Counted from the first letter of the stretch, positions 1 through 11,426 are shown. The stretch: 24,689 nt of DNA from Gamarada debralockiae (GCA_002803225.1 NXFV01001418.1:1-24689), one strand, 5' to 3'. The notes: a model not told the origin generated them from the letters alone. Program-made: numbers and translations.

Positions 1-1
1 C

Positions 2-3000
2 AACATTGCGACGCCTGCGGACGAAGACTCTGCCAATACGCCAGTGGCAGAGGCTGACCTGTCGCTGACGAAGCTCTCAGACCTCGACGCTGACGAGCAA
101 TTCGAATACAAGAACCTGGTCTCTGTCTATGAACGACAGCTCAGACAATACGACCGACAGAAAGAAGGATTAGCCAGGATTTAGTCCATAATCCAAGGAA
201 CGCTCGACCCTATCTACCTCTCGAAAACATACAACTGCGATACTGCGTACGCTATGATGGTAGCTCTGAGGGACCACTTCAAGCCGACAGATCACGCCAC
301 AAAGCATCTCCTATAATCAGAATAGAACAGGCTGATCAGGCCACAGAAAAGGGATGTGAATGTCGATACATGGCTTCTGAAGTTAGAGACTACATACGAC
401 AATTGCGTACGCTATGGGATTTCAGCTGTCCAGGGAGTCGAACCACTTCACAACTTCCTCGACGCACTACAGCCTCTATCACCTGAGTTTGGATCAGTAT
501 GGGACGTGAAGGTTGCCGGCGGAGATGTTATAGACTTCAAGGTCTTACTCAGACAATATCGAGACTATCGCCGGAACATCGCCACCCGATCTAGGGGGGG
601 TGGTGTATCACACAGCGCCTTCCAAACTGTAACGCTCAATGGCCTTGATACAGACGGCAATCCTGTCGAAAATAAGGAGTCCAGCCATTACCAAAACCAC
701 AGCAAACAAAGCCCTCGTGGCAGAGGAGGCTACAGAGGAGGCCACAAGGGTCAGATACCTGCGCCGAAGGAATGGACGAAACCATGCGTCTGCGGTGGCG
801 TACACCAGTGGCATAAATGCTACTATCTAGTCCCCGAGATCAGGCCAACTGGCTGGAAGCCTAGCGCACACATTCAGCACAAGATCGACGCACAATTCGA
901 GGTCAACTACTTCAGGGACCTTGTCCAAAATTCAATCAAATTAAAGCTCGAATGGGACCGAAAGCTGAAGGAAGACAATCAAGGCTTATTTTCGAGAGCT
1001 AGTTCGAATGAACCTTTAGTTGCACCACGAGGAGTACGTGAAGCCTTCATGGCGCACTCGATCAAGGCTGCCCTATCGACCCGAGCTCAAGAGGAATATC
1101 GATATGAGCTTCATAAGAGCTTCATACTAGATACTGGCGCAACTGGCCATGTATGCAACGATCGATCGAGGTTTCATAACTTCACTCCATCAACAACTGA
1201 CTTCGTGGTTGCTAGCAACGACTATATTGATATTGAAGGCTGGGGGTCAGTCACGCTGTTTGCAGAGTGCGAGGGTCTCCCAGAGGGGCGTAAGATCACG
1301 CTATTAGACGTTGCATTAATATCATCTTTCCACTGCAGCGTAGTCTCGTACAGCATACTCGAAAAGAAGGGCCTGGACTGGAACATTGGGTTACGCTGGC
1401 TCCTGTACAAAGGTCAACGCTTCTGCCAGACGCCCAAGCATTTCGACATATAGACGCTCGAATATCGACCTACAGACCTGCCAGACGAATTACCTAGCGC
1501 CTCTAGACAAATGGCTGCATATCCGGCAAGGAATAGTCGCGACCCTCCACTGCTACTTGTGATTGATAAGGTCATAGCACATAATATCTTTGGCCATATA
1601 TCTGATGAGGCATTGTCCCATCTGGAAGAGACATGCGATAGCATACGAATTACGGGTGAAAAATGCGATCCGAACTACCAGATCTGCAGGCTAGGCGATG
1701 CGAAGAAGAGAATCTCACGGGTTCCGACCATTCCAGTCCCAGAACCCTTCCATACACTCTGCTGGGATAATATTGACCAGAATCGCTCATTTGGTGATTA
1801 GACGAAGGTCTCACATCTATACTGCCCTTGGCTAGGCTTTCACTTTGTATACACCCTTCGTACAGGCTCAGCGAAGGAGATTATGTGGACCATCCGATAC
1901 ACTGTCAACCACATCAAAAGACAGTACAAAATACAGCCTATTGTGCTAAAAATCGATAGTGAACCAGCACTTATAGACAGCGACGAATTCGACGATTGGA
2001 AAGCTAAAACAGGCATGAAAATCGAGATATCAGCGCCCAATAATCATGACCAGCATAGCAGAGCTGAGCGTGCTGGGGGGGTACTAAGTACCAGAGCCAC
2101 GAAGCTCAAGTTGTCTGGCAACCTACCTGACAACGTCTGGCCAGAAGTGTACAAGTGCGCTAGATACATCCTCAATCAAACGCCAACCAGACGACTAGGC
2201 TGGCAATCACCTATACACAAGCTGCAGGAGTACCTAGGATAGACTGATCCAAAACCCAAATGCCATCATTTCAAGCCGTACGGATGCAGGGCGTACGCAT
2301 TCATCCACAATCGTCCGCTGCTCGATAAGATAGCTGCAAAAGCTCACGTCGGATACCTAGTTAGATACGAATCTACGAATATCTGGATGATCTGGATTCC
2401 AGTGCTAAAGAGGGTAGTTCCAATAAGGGACGTGACCTTCGACACTACACGACGATACAGCCCGCATAACGAAGACCCTGACATCTCAGAGGCAGAGGCA
2501 GATGCGCTGGAAGTACCACAAATCGAGCTGTCGGATACAAAAGACCATGAAATTACATAGGATCTGCAGACAGACCTAGAACCTGATTAGGAGACGTCAA
2601 TCGACGCCCCTGGAGACACAATCGTTGTCAGTAAAGGACGAGAAAATGAACTCCAACAGCTGCTTACACCAGACGAAACGCCTGAACCAGAGGCTCAAGC
2701 AGATAAGCCTAGCTCCCCTGGACTAGCTACACAGCCAGAAATGCTAAACCCTGGCTTAACAAATACTCAATTAGAGGCCCCTATGGCTTTAAAACCATCA
2801 ATAAGATCGACTTCAAAGAAAGAGAAGGTAAAACAGTACCTCGACCTCAAAGGACCAGCTATTAAGCAAATTGTAAGAGACATAGGTTCATCAAATATCA
2901 TTGAAGGGAAACGCATACGCGCACGCAAGCAAGCAGCCTTTGCATCGAACATACTGAAAATCGACGAAGAGACCTTCTTCTACTTAGCCTTTATTACAGC

Positions 3001-4681
3001 GATAGCACATCATGAATCACGAAACCGATCACGAATACATCGAGACGACCTTCCTCCCTCTCCACAAAGCTGGCGGCAGATACTAAAACACACACAACGT
3101 ACAGGGTTCGAAGCAGCAATAGCGAAGGAATACAATGCGTTGGACGAACGAGACACATGGAAACTAGTCCTGATAACGTCGATTGAAAGCTCTATAGTAC
3201 TTCTAGTAATGTGGGTCTATACCTACAAGTTCGACGAAGATGGATTTCTCGACAAATATAAGGCCAGATTAGTTGTGCGCGGAGACTTGTACCAGAACAA
3301 TCAGCAGGAGACGTACACAGCTACGCTTGCAGCACGAGTATTTAGAACGTTGATAGCTGTTACAACTCACTTCGACCTCGAAATATTTCAATTAGATACA
3401 GTCAACGCCTTCACAAACGCTCTCCTAGATAAACTGGTCTACGTCAAGTGCCCTGAAGGCTTCCCTATACCTAACAGCGTCCTGGAACTCAATCGAGCCC
3501 TATATAGTCTTCCTCGCTCACCCTTGCTTTGGTTTAATGAGCTAAGTACAACAATGAAAGAACTAGGCCTAGAGCTAGTTCCTAAAGGCGCATGTCTCTT
3601 CACAAATAGCAAGCTAATCGTCTTCTTCTACGTAGATAATATCTGCGTCCTCTGCCACCGCTCTCACCTTCAAGCGTACGAAACCTTTCGAACTGGCCTT
3701 ATGAACAAGTACGAAATGCGTGATATAGGTCAGTTGCAGTGGTTCCTGGGAATAAGGGTCGTACGGGACAGAACCAAGCGCAAGCTCTGGCTTTGCCAGG
3801 ATGCGTACATCTCGAAAATCACCACAAAATTCGACCTAGAAAACACCTTTGCGCAGACGCCAATAGCAGCTGAAGCTCTTCTGAAATACGAAGGTGAAGC
3901 TACGCCATAGCAAAAGCGACTCTATCAGGAAAAGGTTGGCTCAGCCAACTACGCTGCGACGATTTCACGCCCAGATATTGCGTATACAGCTCAAAAGCTT
4001 GCAGAGCACCTTCTTAACCCTAGTCTACAGTACTAGAAAGCAGTCGATTAATACATTTCATACCTTAATTCGACTAGATTCATAGCCCTTGAATATAGCT
4101 CTTCGAAAGACGCAAACCCCTCCTTTTCAAGCTCGACCAACAAGCGCACTAATAACTCTCCTCCTAACGACTCTCCTCTCTTCAAAGGCTTTTCCGACGC
4201 CTCCTTCGCAGACAATATACATACAAGACACAGTACGCAAGGCTGCAAGTACGAGCTCTTTGGAGGTACAACTGATTAGAAAGTGGTGAAACAGAGCTCT
4301 GTTTCGACGTCCACAACTAAAGCTGAACTACTAGCGGCCTCGACGCTCTGCACCTAGTTGCTCTAGTACTAACGATTCTTCGACAATATCAAGCTGAATC
4401 TCGATCAACAACTTACAGCGTACTGCGACAACCTACAAATAGTTCGATTAATAATAAAGGAGTCTCCGAAGTTAATCACTAAGCTCAAGCATATGGACAT
4501 ACACCAGCATTGGTTGCGGGAACATACAGCCAAGGGAACCATCAAAATCGAGTGGATTAAGACGTCAGCGATGCCTGCGGATAGCCTTACTAAGCCTCTA
4601 AGTACTCAAAAACACGCTACGTTCATAAAACAGCTCAATATAGTTAATATTAGAGGCCTATTAGCTCAAATTAGGGATTAG
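2..4681 (+). pseudogene. Copia Gag-Pol polyprotein, inactivated by in-frame stops
   Basis: One reading frame spans the whole stretch with no frameshift. Seen in order: Gag with a zinc-knuckle-like CVCGGVHQWHKC near 785-820; protease ILDTGATGH near 1126-1150; integrase HHCC-like region (HNIFGH, then C...C) near 1580-1690, with core WDNID near 1762, KIDSEPALID near 1950 and HSRAERAGG near 2055; RT from YTYKFDEDGFLDKYKARLVV near 3221 and LDTVNAFTNALL near 3394; RNase H with TKAELLAAS near 4320 and HMDIHQHWLRE near 4490. In-frame stops lie at 182, 314, 323, 1451, 1799, 2240, 2558, 2588, 3908, 4034, 4049, 4277, 4355, 4364 and 4370: twelve TAG, three TAA, no TGA. The RT active-site box reads YVDN where the family has YVDD (near 3632), so catalysis would be lost even with readthrough. 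The start lies outside the window; the natural terminator is TAG at 4679. Confidence 0.92.
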
Positions 4682-4821
4682 CGTATATACGTACATACGA
4701 TGTTGATGTATTGCCAAATACGGCTAGATTAGATTATTTTCCTTGCTTTGTTATACGCTCTTTTAAGCTGTCTATCTATCTCCTTTATTTAGATTCTACA
4801 GGTTAATCGATACCTCTCTAA

Positions 4822-4833
4822 CCTGGGGGGGTA
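4822..4833 (+). other. Polypurine tract of the copia element
   Basis: A run of seven G (4825-4831) sits directly upstream of the TG that opens the 3' LTR. This is the usual position of the plus-strand primer. The same arrangement with a shorter G run precedes the LTR at 15366. Confidence 0.7.
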
Positions 4834-5071
4834 TGTCAGATGAGACTAGCTCTAGTTGTTACTATGCATTGGCATATGACCAATGTGTCACATGATAAGT
4901 CACATAGTAGACTCATCTGTGATTTCTACCTAGTATATAGTTCTGGAGCCTACAGCTGCCTACGACTGCCTATTGTTCAGATAGTTCATATAAGCTTCAA
5001 TAGCTAGAGTCTTCACTCCAGAGACATCTATCAATACATGGATTTACCTCATAATATCGTCTGATTCGACA
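4834..5071 (+). repeat. 3' LTR of the copia element (238 bp)
   Basis: It starts TGTCAGATGA and ends CTGATTCGACA, giving a TGTC/GACA terminal inverted repeat typical of LTRs. The left boundary is fixed by the G-rich tract and the right one by the match to the end of the second LTR (15497). The two LTRs agree at both ends but differ in the middle and in length. Confidence 0.85.
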
Positions 5072-5171
5072 CCGACAATCCCAATTCCATGCTCAAGCCA
5101 AAAATCAAAGTCTGCCGCCAAATTTCAGAAGTCCAGCCTCGCGAGTTTAACCAGACTCGTCAGCACATCAC

Positions 5172-6107
5172 CTAACAAATGACTCCAATGACGCCCTGCC
5201 CAACCTCCTCGGCCTCCTTGAGAGATCCAACACGCTTGAATTTGATCGCGGGCTGCTTGTTTGGAGCCTCAACCGGAATCACGACACCATGCAACACAGC
5301 ACCGACAAACTGGATCGAGTGACCGTTGAGAATCTCATGGAAGATATCCACAGCAGCAGCCTGTCTAGAATGACTGACGACCAGCTTCAGCCACCCCGCA
5401 TTGCTCTTGCCCTGAACCGCAATCACGAACTTGACCTTCTCCGTCCCATACTTCTCGTCATCCGTCTTGAAAACGCGAAGCGCAATTCCAAGTCGAACAA
5501 TAGGCGTAGGGCTTCTATTCAAATCGTCATAGTAGCGATCATCATAACACTCATATCCGCCTCGTCTGGAATTCCTTGGTGGGAGATCGAATTCATATCC
5601 GTTCGAAGTGAGGTAGGAAACGGGCCTCTGCACCCATCTATCTTGGAGGCCAATATTGAAGATCCAGGATATTTTGTCGAGGTCTGCAGCATGGAAGGGG
5701 TTATTGGCGATATAGATCATGTTGTTGTTGATCGTGTCGGCGCAGGTGTCGGGCTTGTTGATGAAGTCGTTCAGACTGGCGGTATTGATGAGGTTAGGCA
5801 CTTCGTACATCTGGGAGACGAATCCTGGAGGCCGGCGAGGAGGGGAATAGTTTCGTTCGGGCATGATGATTCGGGGACGGTTAGAGCGTCGAGGCTGAAT
5901 GTCCAGCTCTTCATCAGAATCATACACGCTTTCTGCAAGACCTTCCCGTTTCTTGGTGATGTTCTCAGCCACAGCTTCCTTGGGGGTCTCGGTAGTCTTC
6001 TCGATCGCTGCTGCTTTGTGACTCTCGGTTGCCTCCTGGGTTTCGGAGGAGTCGATGATCACCGGATCTGCAGTGATAGACTCAATGGCTGTCTTTGAAG
6101 GTGTCAT
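5172..6107 (-). CDS. Hypothetical protein, 311 aa, unknown function
   Basis: An uninterrupted minus-strand frame. I chose the ATG at 6107 (context AAAATGA, good for fungi) over an in-frame start 22 codons upstream, because that stretch reads like a leader. The N-terminal ~80 residues are polar, rich in E, T and A and probably disordered. A short basic/proline stretch (RPRIIMPERNYSPPRRPPGF) follows. The middle is rich in N, D and Y. The C-terminal ~110 residues, from IVRLGIALRVF, alternate hydrophobic strands and look like a small folded domain. No signal peptide, membrane segment or known catalytic motif is visible. Its 3' end faces the copia LTR about 100 bp away, and its promoter is shared with the regulator pseudogene on the other side. 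I do not recognise the family. Confidence 0.75.
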   Translation of the reverse strand: MTPSKTAIESITADPVIIDSSETQEATESHKAAAIEKTTETPKEAVAENITKKREGLAESVYDSDEELDIQPRRSNRPRIIMPERNYSPPRRPPGFVSQMYEVPNLINTASLNDFINKPDTCADTINNNMIYIANNPFHAADLDKISWIFNIGLQDRWVQRPVSYLTSNGYEFDLPPRNSRRGGYECYDDRYYDDLNRSPTPIVRLGIALRVFKTDDEKYGTEKVKFVIAVQGKSNAGWLKLVVSHSRQAAAVDIFHEILNGHSIQFVGAVLHGVVIPVEAPNKQPAIKFKRVGSLKEAEEVGQGVIGVIC

Positions 6108-6711
6108 TTTGAAGGATTGTATTGACCAGTTTAATTGGAGGATTGTTTGGATCTGCTTGGCAAAGATTTGCAAGTTTGAAAGTACAAAAAGAAGTGAAGG
6201 TTTTGAAACAGACTGAAATCAAAAGATTGGAGAGAACAGAAGTATTATATACAAGAAAGATTGCGAGATTGGCACGTGAACAGGTGCTCAGCTAGGGCTG
6301 AAAGCTGCATTAAAGAGTCATTGCTGCCTATCCTCCTAATAAATCCGGGGTTATGTTTGTACTCGGTATGCTGTAAGATAGTTTGAATTCTCCCGATTGG
6401 TAATCAGGTCCGCGGGCTTGCAGGAGCTGCCTAAGTTCAAAGGTTGGCCTCGATTTTGCTGCACTGTTTCTTTAGAGAGCTTAGAAAGCGACTCTAAGAA
6501 CTGAACAGAGTAATGACTGGAATTTACCCAATGATTGAGGATGCCAACGTAAAATTAAAGGGAAGGTTATGGCACGTGACGTGGGTCTGACTGATTTGAA
6601 TTTTACTCCAAATCGCGATGTCAGCATCACGTCTTTCATTCTCCCTGGACATAGTCTAGAACTCTACCTCTATCAAATTATTGATAATGGCGTTTGATTA
6701 ATTGTAATGGA
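6108..6711. promoter_or_regulatory. Divergent intergenic region with TATA, CCAAT and CACGTG sites
   Basis: It lies between the minus-strand unknown gene and the plus-strand regulator pseudogene. On the minus strand, TATATAAT (6244-6251) is about 140 bp upstream of the ATG at 6107, and a CCAAT box is at 6396-6400. Two CACGTG palindromes, both in the context GGCACGTGA, occur at 6273-6278 and 6573-6578; such sites are bound by bHLH or bZIP factors in fungi. Function is inferred from position only. Confidence 0.45.
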
Positions 6712-8910
6712 ATGAGTTCGAGTGTCGGACGGTCGTTCAGCGAAGTGATGGAGGGTCACAGCATGTTGTCAAATTTCGACTCCCATAATGCGGTGACCAC
6801 ACATCCTCGAGCCTCTGCCAGTTGCGCTCGAGCCAAAGCAAAATGTGTGCCAGGAAATGGTGAGAAATACCAAAAATGCTTCAAGTCCGACCCTGGTATC
6901 TGGTCATGCTAACGTTTGCAGATGCCAGCGACTAAAGAAAGCCTGTGAGCCAGCTCAAAGCCAACTCCGCTGTCAACCCGGCAAACGCAGGGCAACACCA
7001 GCATTGTATGTCCTCGAAAATTTTCTCCATTCGAATTGGAACTTTATTAATAATGTTTTACAGACGAGTTCAAAAGAGCCAAGTAGAGAAAATCGAGGAG
7101 AAATTAGACGGCCTCGTCACGCTACTGAAGTCGACTCAAGACTTGAGGCCAAGCAACGACTCCCCTGTTCCTGCAGCCTCTGATACATCGCCTACTCCCT
7201 TGAGGCCAGCACCCAATTCCAATGCAACATCTCAGCCTTGTCATGGGGCCGCTCCAGGCGAAGGATGGATACACCTTGAGATCCCAAATGGTAACGCAAA
7301 TCCTCATGCTAGGCAGAGCTCCGGGGGCTGGTCACCCCTACTACGACGACGACATCTTTGTGGAATTCAGGCCCGCAGATTCTTGAAAGCATTGTCTTTA
7401 CCTAAGAACAAGCGAACATTCTTTTAAATCGATTCAGAGATCAAATGTCGCCGTTCTTTCCCTTTATCGTCGTACCGCCCTCGCTATCTGCTCAGGACCT
7501 CAACCGCGACAGGCCGTTTCTACTGAAATCCATATTGGCTGTTGCTAGTCGTGTTCCAAGCCAGCAGCTTGCTCTAGGAAAATGGCTTGTCAGACAACTC
7601 GCACATAGGATGGCTGTCAATGGGGAGCGGAATCTAGATTTGTTGCTGGGACTTCTCACTTATACCGGATGGTTCGTCGATCTTTCCATTTTCCCCTCAA
7701 AAACCCAGAGGGTTTTGTATGCACAGTCTTCAGGCTGATCTAATGATCAATAACAACAGGTGCTTTTACAATTACTACAACATCCCTCAACTAACTTGCC
7801 TGCTCAGTTTGGGCATGGCACTCATCTACGATCTTGGTCTGAACCGTCCACCACCAAGCGATCCATCTAGCCGAAGTCTTTTTGAAATTGCGCTTCGTGA
7901 GACAAATAATCTTGGATTCCCCATCTATCGCATAAACACAAGGAGTTCAAGATCTTTAGAAGATCGGCGAGCACTGTTAGGATTGTTCTTCATCAGTTCA
8001 GCGTTCGTCATCCCCTTTGTCATGCTAATCTGGCCTATTCTAAAGTGTTTCAGGGCTTCGAAGTATTTTCGTAGCAAAATAGATTCGCTCAAAGTCACTT
8101 CGTATATCTACGAGTGCCTGGAAACCTTGGATAAGGCTCAGGATCACCCAGATGATATTTGTGCAACGTCACTGGTGAGACTTCAACTGATAGTGGAGTG
8201 GATAAGCCAAGGCCCTTGGAACACTGACTACGGGGTACCTGAGAACCTTGGCTCCGGCCCGCCTCCTATGTTATATGTGAAGTCTCTCCAGGAGCAGTTG
8301 AAAAACTTCCGAAGCGCAATGCCTCCGGAGGTAAAAAATTTGACGTATGTGAACCCCGAAAACCGTTCAAATTGACCCGTGCTGATACCACGTTGGCACA
8401 GGATACATGCTTATGCATTATTATCACGTCGAAGAATCTCTCTACGAGATTGGCTTGTCGAGAAGTCCTGTGATGGGGAATTTCTCCAGTCATGACTTTC
8501 AACGGCTGGAGCTTCTGTATGCCTGTCTCCAGTCCAACAAAATATTTTTCGAAACATTCTTCGCCATCCCCGTACAAATACGTCTTCTTTTCGCTAGCGA
8601 CGTGGACACAACTTACCCATTCCATCATCGTTCTTCCGTTGCTATCCAACTTTGATCACCCAGATTGGAATCTGGCTTGTGTACGAGAGACGATTGACTT
8701 TATGGCTGTGCTTGATAGCATGATTGAGAGGTTCAACAAAGTGGAGGGCCAGATCTTCGCCCGCACGGCCTCGAAATGGCCGTTGACGCCGTGTGCCTAA
8801 CACCAGGGTCGCTGAGCGGCGAAGATGCTGATATAGGCAGAACATGGGAACCGGTGGATTTCCTCGACGAAACGTGGCTTGGGGATGTGCTAGGGCCAAT
8901 GGCGTTCTAA
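6712..8910 (+). pseudogene. Zn(II)2Cys6 transcription factor, pseudogene
   Basis: N-terminal zinc cluster, linker coiled coil (VEKIEEKLDGLVTLL near 7085) and a fungal-type middle region resembling the regulators that sit beside efflux pumps. Splicing at 6885-6921 gives S-x2-C-x6-C-x10-C-x2-C-x6-C, so five of six zinc ligands are present and the first is Ser. Other inferred introns: 7006-7063, 7672-7759, 8003-8053 and 8345-8401. Breaks: a frame change between about 7290 and 7337; an in-frame TAA at 7403 just before EQANILLNRFRDQM; a phase mismatch at the 8345-8401 junction; a frame change near 8570-8580; and another near 8745-8765, before the tail ending DVLGPMAF at 8910. In the intact family the protein would be nuclear and would bind CGG-type sites. 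The start at 6712 is the first in-frame ATG; 6748 or 6763 are alternatives. Some breaks could be unusual introns, but not all. Confidence 0.8.
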
Positions 8911-9277
8911 TTCAGTAACAGTAATTCAGGCAACTCAGTAATATAAAATCAGATCGGGGGGATGTTGTTCTGGTTGGGAAAAGCAAGGGAATGCACGGAA
9001 ACTCCGATCGCACGGCATTTAACAAAGACGCCGTTCCGATCCCGTTCGAGCCAATGACAACGCACGAAGCCCGAGGTGAACGGACATCAACCAGGGCTGA
9101 CTCACATAAATTTAAATTGAATCGTATATTGATATAAAATTCAGTCACTGAAGTTGAGTGCACATGGACATCCAAGATTCGTGGTCTATTACCTTCCTAA
9201 ATCTACTATCCAGTTGCCGAAATTTTTCTCACCTTCACCTTTGCCTGCAAAGCGGCAGCCGCTAGCCACGCATCGAA
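8911..9277 (+). promoter_or_regulatory. Promoter region of the MFS transporter gene
   Basis: CCAAT box at 9051-9055 and TATAAA at 9133-9138, about 140 bp before the ATG. A CGG-N5-CCG inverted half-site pair lies at 8996-9006, with further CGG (9013-9015) and CCG (9031-9033) triplets. Zn(II)2Cys6 proteins bind paired CGG triplets, so this fits control by the neighbouring regulator family. That link is inference. Confidence 0.5.
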
Positions 9278-11426
9278 ATGGAGAAAGAAGAGGGCTTTCA
9301 GCCTCGTGGTAGCCTTGATGAGAAGCCACCATCGGAACGAGCACAAAACGATGAAACTCAACAAACTGTCGAGAGCCACTCTCCTCACAACGAAGAGACA
9401 GATACATCTGATGAGAGTCCCAAAGACACTGTCGGCAAGGAGGAAGAATGGGAATATATCACCGGACTTAAGCTGGCCCTGGTGATGCTCGCCGTGACAA
9501 TTGCATGCTTTCTCATGCTGCTGGATAATTCGATCATATCCACTGTCAGTGAACCACCCCTTTCTTTGGCGTATTTCAGTCTACTCACATTCGTCACAGG
9601 CTATTCCCCGGATTACAAGTGACTTCAATTCTCTCAACGACATTGGCTGGTATGGAAGTGCCTACCTCATCGCCAGGTAAGATACTTGTTGCCTCTGTTG
9701 GTGGTGAGACTAACGCCGTCATAATGTAGTTGCGCCCTACAACCGTTGGCTGGAAAGATTTACAGTCAGTTCAGCACAAAGGTTAGTCGGCTTTGGCTCT
9801 CGGTGTATTGTATTAATTCTGCAGGCTGACCACTCGACAGTATTCATTTATGGCTTTCTTGGCAGTGTTCGAACTAGGCTCCCTCCTGTGCGGCGCTGCT
9901 CAATCGTCCAAGATGCTGATTGTTGGGAGAGCCGTTGCTGGGCTCGGAGGCGCTGGAATCCAGAACGGAGCACTCACGATTATTTCGGCTTGTGTCCCAT
10001 TGGAGAAGCGGGCAGGTATTGGTCCCCGTTCCCTCTTGCTACGAATACTTTTACTAACGTATATTGTCTTGCAGTATACATTGGAGTCATGATGGCCTGT
10101 AAGAAAATTACATCATCCAAGCATAAGACGGTGATTCTGACTCGTTGATCCAGTTGTCCAAATGGGCATCCTCCTCGGCCCTCTCGTTGGAGGCATATTG
10201 ACTGAGTACACAACCTGGCGGTGGTGTAAGTTATATTTCCTCGTCATTCCAACTAGTTCTAACATGATTTCAGGCTTCTACATCAATCTTCCAATCGGCG
10301 GCCTCGCCATTCTCTTCATTCTCTTCATCCACATACCCGAACGGCGCATCAAGAGAGAAACTAAGCATACCTTCCGATCTATCTTCGAATCCCTTGATAT
10401 CCTGGGCTTTTGCATTTTCGCTCCAGCAACCATACAATTTCTCTTGGCCTTGGAGTGGGGCGGAACGAAATACAGATGGAACAGTGCTACAGTCATCGGG
10501 CTCTTTTGCGGATCCGCGGGCACAATTGTAGTCTTCTTGGCATGGGAATACAAACGAGGTGATTCAGCCATGATCCCACTCTCGATGTTGAGACAACGGG
10601 TAGTTTGGTCGAGTTGTCTGACGATTTTCTTCATCTTCTCAAACATGATGACCACGACATACTATCTAGCCATTTATTTCCAGGCTGTCAAGGGCGACTC
10701 GCCAACTATGAGTGGTGTCTCTACCCTCCCGACGGTTCTCAGTCAAATTTTGTTGGCTGTGATCTCTGGTGTCCTTGGTCAGTATCCCTTGGCTATGAAC
10801 TGAACTTTGGGCTAACAATAGAAAGTTGGACGTCTTGGCTATTATCTCCCGTGGTCCGTTGGGTGCTCAGTATTTGCTGCAGTCAGCTCTGGTTTACTTA
10901 GCACCCTTAAACCTGGAAGCTCAACGGGAATGTGGATAGGATACCAAATAATTGGTGGTTTTGGTCGTGGCAGCGGAATGCAAATGGTAAGCTTCATTCT
11001 TGGCCAACCTAACCTCGCCAAAGACCGTAGCTGACAGGTGGACTTCACCAGCCAATGGTCGCTATCCAAAACAACCTCAAACCCGAGCTAAGTTCTATAG
11101 CGATGGCCCTTGTCGTGTTCTCCCAAACCTTCGGCGGTGCCTTGTTTCTCTCGTTCGACCAAACTACTTTCTCCAATGGACTGAGCAATGCTCTGCACCA
11201 ATATGCTCCTGAAGTCGAAGCTGGAGCGGTCATTAATGCTGGTGCGACTGGCTTTAGGGCGCTTGTCGATAAGAGTTCAGTGGATGGTGTCATCTTAGCA
11301 TACAGTCAGGCTGTTTCCCACGTATTCTACGTCGGTGCCGGCGCTGCTGTTGGTGGTTTCATCGTCTGCTGGGGAATGGGTTGGAAGAGCATCCAGAAGC
11401 CGAAAGTTGAGTCGCCAGAAGCTTGA
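9278..11426 (+). CDS. MFS efflux transporter, DHA2-like, 568 aa, nine exons
   Basis: Exons by my splicing: 9278-9544, 9600-9676, 9730-9781, 9841-10015, 10075-10098, 10154-10225, 10274-10777, 10826-10986, 11052-11426; total 1,707 nt, fully in frame. Residues 1-60 form an acidic cytosolic tail. Then LLDNSIIST (81-89) and [20 protein letters not shown] match the first conserved region of the 14-TM drug:H+ antiporters; [10 protein letters not shown] (162-171) matches motif [11 protein letters not shown] (203-212) matches the antiporter motif C. Further hydrophobic segments continue to near residue 555. The family exports toxins and secondary metabolites across the plasma membrane (TOXA/AflT-type pumps). 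Introns are 48-65 bp with clear CTAAC/CTGAC branch sites; exon 5 is only 24 bp, and the intron before exon 8 seems to end in AAG. The gene looks intact between two pseudogenes. The substrate is unknown. Confidence 0.9.

Larger units (their letters stand above)
1..5071 (+). mobile_element. Ty1/copia LTR retrotransposon, 5' end outside the window
   Basis: The element runs from inside gag at the left window edge to the end of a 3' LTR. Order is Gag, protease, integrase, reverse transcriptase, RNase H, polypurine tract, LTR, which is the Ty1/copia order (integrase before RT). The 5' LTR and primer-binding site would lie to the left, so target-site duplication and LTR-LTR divergence cannot be judged. 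Many in-frame stops make it non-autonomous. It ends about 100 bp beyond the 3' end of the neighbouring minus-strand gene. Confidence 0.93.

Noticed and set aside
2..4681. TAG-only recoding or readthrough in the copia polyprotein
   Set aside because: Three TAA stops, likely loss of TGG codons and loss of an RT catalytic Asp all fit RIP better than programmed readthrough.
5289..6098. Long plus-strand frame (about 269 codons) opposite the minus-strand unknown gene
   Set aside because: It lies antisense to the frame with the good start context and TATA position, and its protein has no recognisable features; it reads as a shadow frame.
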